Source: Roridomyces roridus (taxonomy: Eukaryota > Basidiomycota > Agaricomycetes > Agaricales > Mycenaceae). From it: DNA of 64,000 nucleotides. Position numbers and translations under genes: made by a program. The stretch spans positions 1,116,001 to 1,180,000 of the forward strand of contig JARKIF010000016.1 of the NCBI GenBank assembly GCA_029378245.1. The letters are read 5' to 3'. Each line of letters opens with the position of its first letter. Position 1 is the stretch's first letter. This document shows, in pieces, positions 33,635-45,078 of the stretch. Below the pieces are notes generated by a model. The model was not told where the DNA came from, did no database searches, and was given only the letters and a program-made list of their open reading frames with translations.

Positions 33635-33809
33635 TGAGTCGGCTGTTGCCCACCGTCAATTTTCTTCGCTGCGGCTGTTCGGCATTGTTGTTCAGCAGTT
33701 TGGGGTGCCGGTTTCGGCCGTTTTGCTGGTTCCATCAGCTGTCGGACTTTGAAAAAAGGCTGTAATGCAAAATACAGGGATCAATTCGATATTTACAGGC
33801 CCGGCAGGC

Positions 33810-34527
33810 TGTTACGTCCCGTTCCATTCTCACCAACTCCGGACCAATCTTGACCCAACTCCGGTTCCGGCTCCAACAAATCCGGATCAATCTTGACCGG
33901 ACTCCGGTCCTCGTTCGGACTTTTGCCCTTCTTCAATTTGTTACGTCCCGTTCCAACTTCATCCAAACTCCGGACTCCGGTTCCTTTAACCGGAGTTCCG
34001 GTTCCTTTGACCCAACTCCGGATCCATCCCATCTGTCAGGCCGAGTCCTGCTTCTCGGACTACACCGGGTATTTTGGTTAATCACATGAAAAAGGAACCT
34101 TGACATGCTCTAGAGTGACATCCACTTGATCACTCCGTGCGGGCTTAATCACCTTATATCCACTTGGCCGGTTATGTCCGTTCTCAAGTCTATTTTAGTG
34201 TCTTGACAAATATCTCTCACACTTAGTATATAAGACTTTCCTTTTGTACTCGGTACAGCAGTTGGAATATTAACGTTCCTGGTCTATTCGACCTTGGCTG
34301 CTCCGAGCCCTCCTCTCCTCCTTTCTCGTCTTGTCTGGATTGCTTCCCTTGGAAGTAGCGTAGGGAACCCGGTCACCCTGGGTCTTTGTGGTGTCACCGG
34401 TTGGACTCCATCTCCCTCCTCCGACTTTTCGTCCCGCTCCGGAGTCCTTCGTCCCGGAGTTCCGGTCATTCTTACTCCGGTCGTCCTTATCCGGGATTCC
34501 AGTCAGCCTCGGATCCGGCACCTAACA
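33810..34527 (+). mobile_element. solo LTR (718 bp) with 5-bp target duplication
   Basis: The element starts TGTTACGTCCCGTTCC and ends GGCACCTAACA. The five bases before (33805-33809) and after (34528-34532) are both CAGGC. TG..CA ends with a 5-bp duplication are the mark of an LTR. A TATATAAG promoter box lies at 34227-34234. CCGGA-rich direct repeats fill the left and right parts, and GTTACGTCCCGTTCCA recurs at 33941. No internal retroelement sequence or partner LTR is present, so it is a solo LTR, probably of Ty3/Gypsy type. Confidence 0.85.
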
Positions 34528-34667
34528 CAGGCTCGGCATCTGTACACATATGTAAATACACTAAAAAAGCGGTCCAAAATGCGCCAATTGCGCGCCGCAC
34601 GCGTTCGACAGCCACCCCACCCCCACAGGTACCTCCTTCCCCACGTCGCCCCGCATACACGTCGCCC

Positions 34668-37600
34668 CTACATCGCCGCTGGCACTGCACCGCCCTCTGC
34701 AGCCGGGACCACCGCCTCCTCGATACCCTCCATTCCCTCGCCGCCACCGTTCTCGATATCCTGCTCTGGCTCGGCTGGTGCACTGGTTGCTGCTTGGATA
34801 GCCGCATCACCCGCTCTGCTCCCGCTCCCACTTGCGCTTGCGCTCCCCCGACCTGCGAATCTCGCGCGCGGCGGCTTCTGCGCGCCCTGCATCCAATCCG
34901 GCCTGCGTTTAGCATCCGGGTCCCTCAGCATAGAACCCAGTCTCGGCGTTGTTTTCGTGCGAGCGCGGCGTTCCACGACCGGCATCAACTCCGACGGATC
35001 CGGCTCCACCTGATCGTCGTCGTCGTCGTCGTCGACGTCGACGTTGGCACTGGCAGCAATGGAGGCGGTCATCTGCTCCAGTGCCCAGCGTACATCGGCC
35101 ACGGCACGGTCCCACTCGTCTCGTTGCTGCTTTGTCTCCACCACAGCGTCCCACCACCTCAGGCACGCAAGGACGTTTAAAAGGCCGTTCATCCCCGGCT
35201 TGTTCAGCTCGTCCCAGGATCCCGTACCCTCCTGCACAAGCGTCCCCGCCTTCTTCCTCCACGACGGGTTGATCTGTACCCACCACGCCCAAAACTGTGC
35301 CGGGGACATCCCGATCTCAACGCCCGCAGGGTCCTTGGTACGCCCGATGCCCACCCACTTGCTGACTTGTACCGGCCGCTTTGCAGTTCCCCAGGCCGTT
35401 GCGCCCTGCATTTCACCGTTAGTTAGATTTCCGCAACGAGACGCAAAAGCTTACAATACGAGCAGGCGGCGCGTTTTCCTCGTGCTTGTGCCACAAGTCC
35501 ACCACCGCCTCCCAATCCGGACCTCTCTCGCCTTCCATCATCTTCTCCTTCCACGCAGCCGCCCAATCCACGAGCGTTGCCTTACGCGTTTGGGGACGAC
35601 AACCCCGCACCACCTTGGGCTTGTTGACGTGCACTCGTGTCGCTTCCCCCTCTCCCTCCTCCTCCTCCTCCCCACTGCCATCATCATCCTTCCCGCCGTC
35701 CCACCCATTCCCAGCCCCGTCACTGTCCTCTTCTGAATCGCTCTCGGTGTCCTTCTTGCCCCGTTTCTCCTTCCTCTTGGTCGCACCCTCCTCGTCCGCG
35801 CTCGTCTTGGCTCGCTTCCGCCTCTTCCCTTTTCCCCTCTGCTCCTGCTTCTCCGCGGCTCTCTTCATCCCAACAAACGCCGCAACGGTCGACAGCCCCG
35901 TACCCAGATTATGTGCGCGGTACCCGGCAGCATTGATCTCCCGCTGGAGATCATCCGGGGTCAAACGCAGGAGGGAACGAACCCGCCGCTCTCGTTCCTC
36001 GTCGTTCAGAGCGAGCAGCTCCGCACGCATCGGCTCTGTCATGCCTGGGATGCCCCAGCTCTCCGTGCTGCTGGCTGCTGTCGGAGCTGTAGTCGAAGAC
36101 GGCATTGTCGAATTAATGGCAGTGGGATTCGGGGCAGTGGTCGAGGTTGACGTCGTGTTCGGGGTGGTAATCAAGGTCGAGCTCGGGGTCGGCGTAGCAG
36201 CAGAGGCAATGACCGGTCCTAACTCCATCATAACATCGTCCTCGTCCTCGTCCTCGACACGCTCGTTGTTGGGTGCAGGGGGATCCGGTATCATTCGAAT
36301 TAGGTTGGGCTGCGCAAGCATATGGACCGGGGGAGCGTTTTCGGGTGTCACGACCGCGCTGGCTATCGGGGGGTTGGTCTGGGGAGGCGTCGTCGTCGGA
36401 GGTGCTCGGTTAGGCGCTCCCGACGATGCTGCCGTCGTTGGGGCCGGTTTGCCGGAGGCCGCTGCGGCTGCCACCTCCACGGATGCGCCCGAAACGTCCT
36501 TGCCTGCCTCTGCACAAGGTAGTTAGTCATCTCATCTCATCCCGTAGCCATCCAAAATGTACCTTCCTCGACCTGCAGCACGAAGGTCAAAAACAATTTA
36601 AGCATCTGCTCGTAGGCATCCCGATCGTGCCTGGGCCAGGCTTCGCCATCAACCTCGCCCGTATTAACGCTAGATATATATTTAGCCCGGATGTAGTGAG
36701 ACGATGAAGGAGACGACATACCTCACGACATCGAAATTACCAGCCTCAGACACGCGTGCGGCGACCAGATTCAGCGTATACCCGGTGTACGCTTGGACGC
36801 CTCCCAGCAGAGAAGCAAGAACTGCCGCCATGTTGCTCCGGCATTTCTCTTGCACGTCCACGTCAACACTGGGTAAGCCCTCGTCTGCGATGGCTTCTTG
36901 ATACGCCTGCAGCGCGGCCTGGTGCTCCGTTTCCCGCTCCGCCCTCAGCGCACTCTGGACTTCCTTCGGCTGCTCCCCAAACATCTTCTTCGCCAAGGCT
37001 ACTCGCGCCGCGAGCTGATCCTTCTTAGGCACGTTCGCATGTTCCTTGTTGAACCTGGTGGTGACGGCCTCTGCGTGATCGTCATGCTGCATGAGGAACT
37101 GCCCCATTGAGGGCCTCCTGGGCTGGTGGGTGTCGTTGCCGTGCATTTCGGCGAGGTGTCCGAAGAAGGGGTTGGAGCGTATCGACGCAGATTTGTTCCG
37201 CTGCCGGACGAACCAGTTCTTAATTTTCTGGGGTTCCGTCAGCTGAGTCCATGTGCGTGTGGTGAAAAAAAAAAAACGCACGTCCTTGATTTGTTTCTGC
37301 ACGTTCGCCTTCTTCTCCCTGTCCTCCTCCGATAGATCCTCCTCCTTCTCCTCGACTGGTGCCGCGCCCACTTCGGGTTCCTCCTTCAGCGTCAGCCTCC
37401 AATGAAACTTTTTCCAGTATTTCATGAAGAACGCGCGCCAGAAGTCGTCCAAGGCGTGCCTGTTCCCGGGCTTTTTGAACAGAGCAGAGGCCTCCATGTA
37501 GTCCTCCCATTTGGAGCGCATGAATTCCAAACGCTGCCCTTGGAAGTGGCACGGATTGCCCGTTTTCTTGGGCTCGTCGACGACCTGGGACTCGCCGTCA

Positions 37601-37683
37601 CTGCCGGAGGCAGCATCGTCTGTCGGTGGCGGAGCTTTCTTGGTTTTGGCTTTGGATTTGGACTTCTTGCTGCCTGCGGCCAT
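34668..37683 (-). CDS. 940-residue protein of unknown function, Lys-rich N-terminus
   Basis: Five exons join in frame: 37282-37683, 36722-37242, 36563-36669, 35455-36509 and 34668-35405, totalling 2823 nt. The ATG at 37681-37683 begins MAAGSKKSKSKAKTKK. Residues about 45-330 look folded and helical (FQGQRLEFMRSKWEDYMEAS, DDFWRAFFMKYWKKFHWRL, KIKNWFVRQRNKSASIRSNP). A Pro/Thr/Ala linker follows, then a helical segment (PEPMRAELLALNDEERERRV is close to the start: EPMRAELLALNDEERE), a KRRKRAK-type basic patch with long acidic runs, and a C-terminal block with MSPAQFWAWWVQINPSWR, WDELNKPGMNGLLNVLACL and RWWDAVVE. A DDDDDDD run follows. The pattern resembles a widespread unnamed mushroom family. 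Basic and acidic tracts suggest the nucleus. Intron 1 is only 39 bp and contains a T12 run. The solo LTR ends 140 bp beyond the stop. Confidence 0.75.
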
Positions 37684-37921
37684 GGAGACGAGTGAACGCG
37701 AGAAGTCGGAAAAACGCAGTGAGTTATAGGTCAAGATCGGGTAAGCGTAAACAAAAGCCCGTTGTCGTATGGTAATTTTGTTTGTTATGAAAAAGGACAA
37801 GGCACTCCATTCGCACTTATTGAAAATAGTACTTATTCAGACTTGGGCCAGGCACATGCCCATCATTCCATCATCAATATTGATATCATTATCAGCTGAT
37901 CAACAAAGTTGGAATCACACG
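37684..37921. other. upstream region of the 940-residue protein gene
   Basis: Probable promoter region between the start codon at 37683 and the LTR-like sequence. No clear TATA box is seen. Confidence 0.3.
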
Positions 37922-37938
37922 TGTTACCTATTATGGGA

Positions 37939-38150
37939 ATTACTTGGAATAGGAAATACTCTGAAAGGGAATTACCAAAAATAGGAAATACTCTGAAAGG
38001 GAATTGCCAAGAACAGGAAATACTCTGAAAGGGAATTGCCAAGAACAGGAATTACTCAGAAAGGGAATTGCCAAGAACAGGAATTACTCAGAAAGGGAAT
38101 TACTCAGAAAGGGAATTACTCAGAAAGGGAATTACTCAGAAAGGGAATTC
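37939..38150 (+). repeat. tandem repeat GGAATTACTCAGAAAG
   Basis: About ten imperfect units of 16-33 bp. The left units read GGAAATACTCTGAAAGGGAA with TTGCCAAGAACA spacers, the right units read GGAATTACTCAGAAAG without spacers. The block lies 110-320 bp upstream of a TATATAAG box. Confidence 0.75.
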
Positions 38151-38499
38151 CCGCAAAAGGAAACATTGGACAAGGGCAGACACCTAGAAAGGAAAAGGAA
38201 GAGTGCCTGGGATGGAAGTTAGGAATACCAAATATAGACATGAGTTCCCAGGCTTTTAGTATATAAGAAGGACAGATTTCAGCTGAGAACCCAACCAACC
38301 CACTTCTAAGCTGACTTCTCTTCTACTTTTGTAGTAGTTAGAACCTAGCACAGAATTAACTTCACATCATTTCTCATCTTCTTGCTCCGTCTCGCGCGCA
38401 TATTACGCCCAGCACTTGAGCAACTTAGGCAAATCTTCGAATTGCCATTGCCACAGCCGGCAGTACAAGTCTACGTCGAACCCATTTTAGAAAACATCT

Positions 38500-38705
38500 G
38501 AGCTAGCCTGTCCATCAAGCGACACGGTAGTTATTTGTTCACATTCAGAAGCAAGTTTACGCACGCACGCACATTCAAGTCAGGAAACATTTGAGCTAGC
38601 CTGTCCACGAAGCGATACGGTAGCTATCTGTTTTAACCAGTCAAGCCGAAGTACAAGTATTAGGAGATAATTGAACTAGCCTGTCCATTGAGCGACACGG
38701 AAGTT
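38500..38705 (+). repeat. three-fold motif GAGCTAGCCTGTCCA..GCGACACGG
   Basis: The motif begins at about 38500, 38593 and 38672. Each copy is about 35 bp: TGAGCTAGCCTGTCC, five variable bases, then AGCGACACGGTAG. Spacing is 93 and 79 bp. The copies lie downstream of the TATATAAG box, in what would be a transcribed leader. Confidence 0.7.
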
Positions 38706-39024
38706 AATTATTTCACAAGTCCAACTAGTTTCACGTACGAACCAGACCGACCAGTTTAGTCCATCACTGATCCTATTTTCTATTCAAAACACTACTACCC
38801 ACTTCCCCGAACCATTAGTGAGTTTGGCCTGAATTTAATTATTCCCGCCTGCTTACTAGGAAACTTTATTTTCCGTCGACATCGTTTCGGTTGTTTGTTA
38901 CTGATCCCAACTCCGATTTTCACACCATGCAAATCCTGCAAACAATAGATTTTTCTGCTAGTATCTACAAACGAAAGCTAACTAGTGTACAAGTAAGTAA
39001 AGTTGCCAAAAGAATGCAGGTGTA

Positions 39025-42000
39025 CACCTGTAAAGACCGCATAAGTAGGCTAGTTAGCCCTGTACCTAGGGGGGGTAGTACAGGGCTAATTAGCCCTGGC
39101 TCGTGCTTCTACACCAGGCTTCTACACATGCTTCTACAACTCTAGAAATGCCTGCAAGTCTTATGCTCCTACTGCCTTGGAGAAAATAAGACAAGTCCCT
39201 GTCGGCAAACTCGGCATCTAGCTGGGTATCATCAATTTTTGATGGAGGGGTAAATTAGTGATATCTCTGCCAAATTTGAAGCACAATAATGGCGGAAATC
39301 ATGATTGGGCTTCCTCCACTGATCAGATCTCATCAAAATGATTGATGGCATCAAAAACACAGAAGCTGTAGAGGATGGCATGGGTGGTCACATATCAGCA
39401 CATTTATGGCTGTTGATCACATTACATCAATGATTGATCCCATCACCCAAAATGCAAAGTTGCAGTCTCAAGAGCTACAGGGGTTGCCGGTAGACTTGTA
39501 CCTAGAAGTGCTCCCATCACCCACAGAATGGAGAACACTGAAGAATCACTGATAAGCAAGGTGTGAGTGCTGGGTCCCTCATCGGTGATCAATGCTCCTA
39601 ACCCACCACCATCATTCCCTGCATAGTCTACTTGTTACTCTGTCGCTTTTTCTATTGTTCCTTTTGCTCAAGGTCTCAAGATCAATCCTCCCTCTAGGCA
39701 ATTTCTTTTGTCCCTCACCCAATCCACACCCAAATGATGCTTCAACCCTTGTTGTGAATGTGCTTTTATGAGATACAACACTTCTGGTTGGTACCCTTGC
39801 CCAGAAACCTCCAGAATACAGTCTGATTTCAGTGACATTCCCAATTTGGCCACTACTCCCAAGTCCCAGAAAGGAAATTTTGCGGTTTTTCACTGGTATC
39901 TTGTACACTGGTGGGATTGTGTATGAACTAAAGTGCTGGGCATCTGCCTTGAGATGTTACTCATGATATAGGATGCTTTTGGAGCCAGAGGGATACCTTA
40001 CCCTGCCTATAACAGCCACACAAACTGATTTTTTTGGAGAGGATGATATCATGTTGAATTTGATTTCCCAAATGCCCCTTGTCACTTCAAATGAGTAGGG
40101 GGAGTATAGACACTGCTTATTGATACACTAGTTCTTGCCTGAGAGTGATACTGAGGCCATTTCAGAGGCCATGATCTTCAAGCTGATGCTGGTGTATGAG
40201 GCCAGTAGTAGGGGACAGGCCTTGATCTCTTTGTCCAGAAGTTATATTAGAACCATCTCAATACTTCTGAATAGGTTAAGAATGTTACCTACAAGACCAA
40301 GAGCATGTTTAACCTGAACATCCTCCATTTTCATGTTTGTGGTATACTACATTATCTCTAGGCAGGGTGATGATACAAACAGGGTAAGAGAGCATCCTGG
40401 AACTCAAAGTTCAGTTAGAAGCCAGGATACCTACTAAGAATACAGCAGGAAGCTGAGATATGTATGTGATCAAATTTGGATCATTCCCTTGATACTGGCT
40501 CCCAGGTGGAGTTTCAGCTTCTGGGGATATGAAAAATGGATTCCCCTTGAAAAACTGGTCCAGAATATGTATTCATTGTCCCAGGCTGGTTGAGATTTGC
40601 AGGTGCACTGGTTGAGCCCGAGAGCAAGTTGAGTAGCATATATGCACACCACTCAAAGTGGAGTGTTCATCATACAAATGTTCATAACTCAACAACCAAT
40701 GAGGCAACCCATGTGAAACTATATATATTCTGAATCCTCTGAGATGGGAGAGTTCATTAGAGCCCACCATCAGCCCATTTGACCAACCCCTTGACCTGTA
40801 ATTCATTGATCACTCTCAGGTTGATCTCCTTTATTCAAGGAATGTACAGGACTCAAAGTGTGATCTTGTATGGTAGGAATGGCTGTCTGGGATACCTGAG
40901 CAATATAAGACAAGCTGGCAACCCAGGGACATCCTGAGTCTGAGGAATGGGACTGTATCACTGTCAGAGGAAAACTCACTCTAATCAGTAGTTTTGACCC
41001 CAGGCTACTCCAGATTTGCACCATTTCGGGCTTATAAAGTCTGAAACAAAATTTAGAAGTCCTTTACAGATTATCCTCTCAAGGAGAAAGGGCCTCAAAC
41101 CAGCAATTGATCTCCAATCAACCCTGGTGTCTCTCAACCATATTGTGGCATAGACCCCAGTAACAAGCTTTCAAGGAGACCAAGGACAAAGCATGAGCAG
41201 GCCAACATGATTCCCAGCCAGAATGGATCGCAAATAGCCATGAAATACCGGGGACTTCCCCTGCCCAACAAACACTGATGTATCAGCCTGGCATTGCTGA
41301 CCTATGGGCATTTGGGGCTTGTAAATGACATTAATGCACCCATAGAACCTCTCCTGACATTGGCTGCTGTACAGGGTTGCATGGAGTAGGTGCATTGGGC
41401 AAAACTTCCTTTTTGGGCCACTTGGAGTAGTGGTCCCAAATAGGACTCGGCATCAAAAGGGTCTGATCAGCTGCATAGGTGGATCCAGATGAACAACTAG
41501 ACTTATTTTTGCACTCAAATGGGGCCAGGGTGATAGATGGAATGGGTTGAGGTGTGTAACAAGTTGTGAAGTGAAAAAAAAAAGCAGGGATGGGACTTGA
41601 ACTGCTGACCACTCCAAAATTATAGTTGATAACATAAGAGCAAGATACCATTGAGCCAAATGACCATGGAGACAAAGCCTGGGTGGGTAGCTGCGTCCCA
41701 CTGGCCTTGGCATATCTGTGAATCCAGTCCAGACTCCAGATGCCACTGATTATTAAATGTTGTCCATTCTATGGGTGATGGGGACGCTTCTAGGTACAAG
41801 TTTACTGACAACTCTTGTAGCTCTTGAGCTGTACTACAACTTTGCATTTTGGCTGATGGGATCAATCATTGATGTAATGTGATCAACAGCCATAAATGTG
41901 CTGATATGTGGCCACCTATGCCATCCTCTACAGCTTCTGTGTTTTGATGCCATCAATCATTTTGATGAGATCTGATCAGTGGCTGAAGCCCAATCATGAT

Positions 42001-42278
42001 TTCTGCCACTATTGTGCTTCAAATTTGGCAGAGATATCACTAATTTACCCCTCCATCAAAAATTGATGATACCCAGCTAGATGCCGAGTTTGCCGGCAAG
42101 GACTAAGTCTGTCTTATTTTCTCCAAGGCAGTAGGAGCATAAGACTTGCAGGCATTTCTAGAGTTGTAGAAGCATGTGTAGAAGCCTGGTGTAGAAGCAC
42201 GAGCCAGGGCTAATTAGCCCTGTACTACCCCCCCTAGGTACAGGGCTAACTAGCCTACTTATGTGGTCTTTACAGGTG
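39025..42278. mobile_element. 3.25-kb DNA element with about 530-bp terminal inverted repeats
   Basis: The left end reads CACCTGTAAAGACC (39025) and the right end is its reverse complement (to 42278). Inverted similarity continues through GTAGGCTAGTTAGCCCTGTA, CATCAATTTTTGATGGAGGG, and down to TAGACTTGTACCTAGAAG, so the repeats reach about 39550 and 41745. The interior has no open frame above 115 codons and no transposase motif. A tRNA-like module sits just inside the right repeat. No target duplication is clear. The interior and the inner ends resemble the 2.66-kb element at 49963-52619. Confidence 0.8.
41580..41690 (-). repeat. tRNA-like module inside the long-TIR element
   Basis: On the minus strand a box-A-like TTGGCTCAATGG (about 41655) and a box-B-like AGTTCAAGTCCC (about 41600) have tRNA spacing, followed by a T10 tract at 41574-41583. 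Stem pairing is incomplete, so this is a SINE or captured tRNA remnant and not a tRNA gene. Confidence 0.5.
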
Positions 42279-42450
42279 CATTTATTCTATTTTATTTGGA
42301 ATTTACAGCTCTTTTTGAGTGATATGGCACTCAGCCGTGGATGCCGAGGGTGCCGGGAGCTCCAAACGACGGCAAAAGCAAGCCCAACAATTAATCAAAC
42401 CGTCCTGCGATGCCGGTGAGGCCGCAAAAGCCATGTCCCTGCCGGGGGGT

Positions 42451-42497
42451 CGTAACGCGTTGCGACCTTGGGTTACAACCGGGGACAACGCGTTACG
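42451..42497. repeat. hairpin with paired ACGCGT cores, second locus
   Basis: CGTAACGCGTTG (42451-42462) and CAACGCGTTACG (42486-42497) are perfect reverse complements around a spacer containing GGGTTACAACC. The reverse complement of the whole resembles 33591-33634, including the spacer core. Confidence 0.6.
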
Positions 42498-44372
42498 ACT
42501 ACCATATGAGGTGCGCCATGAATTAACAAGCGAACAACAAGTGCCACACGAGGCCCTCCTCGCCGATGCTCCGTAGCCTGGACAGTAGCAAAAACCATCA
42601 GCCGAGTCAGCGATGAAAAAAATACGACTTAACGTGTTGCGTCCACAGTCCGGACGACGATCGTTGACGAACAACCCGCGGCTATGGTCCGAGCTTACAA
42701 GACGCGGCACGATGCGGGCAACAGGGTCTTGAAGTTGCCGGTATGGAAGTTGGGAGGTTTTCGATCTTCGGTGGCTGGGCGGACGGAGGGGCGATACGTA
42801 CGCAATCTACACTTGGCCTAGCATTGGGCGGGGAATTCTCTGAGGAGCCACAGAGAAAGATCCTAAATCACGAGTCAGATGGCGAAGGTCTACCTGCGTA
42901 GGCAATAAGCTACCTGAAGGCAAGGTCTCATACCGAAGCAATAAAGACAAGCGTCTGGCCGGTGACCAGTGGGCAAAATTCCTAGCCGATTTGAGGGTTC
43001 AATAACCCGCTGCTAAGTGGAAGCCTTGTTTACACACTAGGCAAGGTTAGTACCGGACAGGACAAGGGGACTGCAATGCACCTGTAGCACTGAGCACAGC
43101 GGCACAATGGAGGAGAGCACCAAACGACGTGTTGTATACATCGGCAGAGGAAGCGTCTGAGCGAAACGTTAGTGAATCAGACTCTTCAAACGAGTTGAAG
43201 CCATACTTGAAGGATTCATATTTCGACGAGAAGCTTCAGTTGTGCTTGAATGACCGTGGAAGGCCCTCCAACGGGGAGCGGGAAACGACAGCCTTCTTGG
43301 CAAACATTCGAGGACGCGCGGTGCTTTTCCCTTCTCGGGAGAGAAATCTGATTCAACGTCAGTAAACGATTCAGAGGTACCAAGATGGAAGGTAAGAAAC
43401 AAGGACGCGAAGAGGCCTTTGTTGTTGCGGTTTGTGTCGATTCCGCACAGCTGACAAATCCAACCGCACATTGCCTCTTTCTCTCCAACAGCCTGGAGCT
43501 AAAACTCTGCTTCTGCTTATTATCGCCTTTTTCTGTTCTTCTGCGTCACTTATGCGTCTTACGCACCTACACTTGCCGACGACCCAACATAGGACATCGG
43601 AAACGCGCCCTGCTGCAGCCTATAATATTTGGCGAATCTGAGCGCTTCCACACCTGTGACCTCGCAACCATACCCATCGTGTCTCACCTGAGGTCTTTCT
43701 GGGCCGTCTGGACTGTCCTCGTCTGGTACTCCGCGCCGCACATCTATTCGACTCGTGCTCACAAAAAAAGTGAAGCGCGCCTGCCGGCTTGGCTTTGTGG
43801 TCTCTATTCTTCCATTCAAAAGTCTTGTACAACAAATGGGAGCAGCAGAACATCTACGAAAAACACCTCCCCCACACGCAAACGGTCGAGATTAATCGAT
43901 CCCAAGATCAATCAAATTTCGAGTATTTCCACTGACCAAATATTACGGGCACTTCCACTGGGTGACAAAATACACCAGCTCAGTCCCTTACACGCCATCT
44001 CGGGCAGCAAATCGTTCCGCGTCCTCTTCTTGATTCACCAGAATGACAGGTTGTCGTCCTTGTGCACGGGTGATGGGAAGGTTACTTCCATATTGGGCGA
44101 AATTGATCCCGGATGTGCTCCTCCTCAAAACCGCGAAAAGCTCGACTGTGACCGAGGCTGCAGAAACGCGCTCGTAGAATGCTGCACCATTGCACATGCC
44201 GCATATCCCGCCGGCGGTGGGAGCCCGCTCGTCGTCGTGTGGTATGGAATGGCGGAGGAGGAGATGGTACCACCGCATCGTCGGAGTTCAAACGGTGCGG
44301 ACGGTGCATTCTTGAAGGCCTGTGTCTCTCATTGAGCGGCAGGGGTGATGGAGGTCGCAGCCACCATCGATT
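42498..44372. other. unassigned region
   Basis: About 1.9 kb right of the long-TIR element. One open frame at 43129-43365 encodes a hydrophilic 78-residue peptide with no family match that I recognise. A 316-codon frame from 43385 is open but its composition is unlike a real protein and it has no domain. I call no gene here. Confidence 0.35.
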
Positions 44373-45078
44373 TTGAGCAAATACCACCGTACAAAGTCAG
44401 GCAGTCACTCACGTCCACCACCGCTTCCAGCCAGCAGACAGCCGGCTCCACAGGTCCCGGGAACGACTTCCAAACCTCAAACTCGTCTTATACACCGTTA
44501 CCCACGACTACCACCGCTTGCATATAACAGACGGCCCTCTTCGCCATGGCACGGACGCGATTGGTACGACGCGGTCGAAGGGCCTACGTACGGGAGGGCC
44601 CTGGATGGAACTACATTCTGCTCCGCTTATGACGAGGCGTTCCTCTGGGCGCCGACTTGAACAATCTGGCTTGGTGGGAGGTCAAAGTGGGCGAGACGAA
44701 GTGGCTTCGAGGGCGGATACCAGGGTATCGGCGGTGCGCGGACAGTGCGAATCCGATTGTCTGGGTTGCGGCCTGCGTTGTCCAGCGCAGGCTCATCATT
44801 GGTAAGTGTCATTTTGCCGCATGTATCTCTTTTGATTTGCGGCAGAACGGACGGTGCATCTCAAGCTCAAGGCACTCGGCGCTCATCTCACACCGTACCA
44901 ATGCCCGGGTCCTCGCTGCTCCGTCAAGCATCGCGAATGGTTTGGGCTCGAAGAGGCAGGGGGTCTCAGAACCGTGCTCCACATCGTTCATCAGTCGGCG
45001 ACCTGTTGTGGCTCATCGTGCTCTGTGTGGGTTTCAATCTTTCCATACGGCTTATGGAGCGCATGGTTTCAATTCTAG
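44373..45078 (+). pseudogene. GIY-YIG-like (T5orf172/MUG113-type) domain protein, frameshifted
   Basis: The first part reads WHGRDWYDAVEGPTYGRALD and TTFCSAYDEAFLWA. After a frame change near 44650 it continues DLNNLAWWEVKVGETKWL, RRCADSANPIVWVAA and VQRRLIIE. A 46-bp intron (GTAAGTG..GCGGCAG, 44802-44847) joins to RTVHLKLKALGAHLTPYQCP and KHREWFGLEEAGGLRTVL. The Glu-Arg-x-VHLxL step and the C..C.H-R-E-W-F step match the fungal version of the T5orf172/GIY-YIG-like superfamily, proteins related to nucleases or DNA-binding factors. The catalytic status is unknown. One or two bases appear to be missing at the frame change; an intron there would be too short. The start is not identified. Sequencing error is an alternative. 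Confidence 0.55.

Larger units (their letters stand above)
37922..38940 (+). mobile_element. LTR-like or 5' leader region of a retroelement (unproven)
   Basis: The stretch begins TGTTACCTATTATGGG, has an iterated block at 37939-38150, a good promoter box TATATAAGAAGG at 38260-38271, then a C/T-rich leader, and three copies of a longer motif. This is the layout of an LTR plus leader. I could not find a matching right end, a target duplication or a partner copy, so the element type is inferred. It ends just before the long-TIR element at 39025. Confidence 0.4.

Noticed and set aside
37255..37282. A12 tract as a frameshift in the 940-residue gene
   Set aside because: The tract lies inside a 39-bp GTGCG..CTCAG intron; the exons join in phase without it.
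43385..44335. 316-codon frame
   Set aside because: Composition (Cys, Arg, His and Ser scattered without pattern) and lack of any motif suggest a chance frame.
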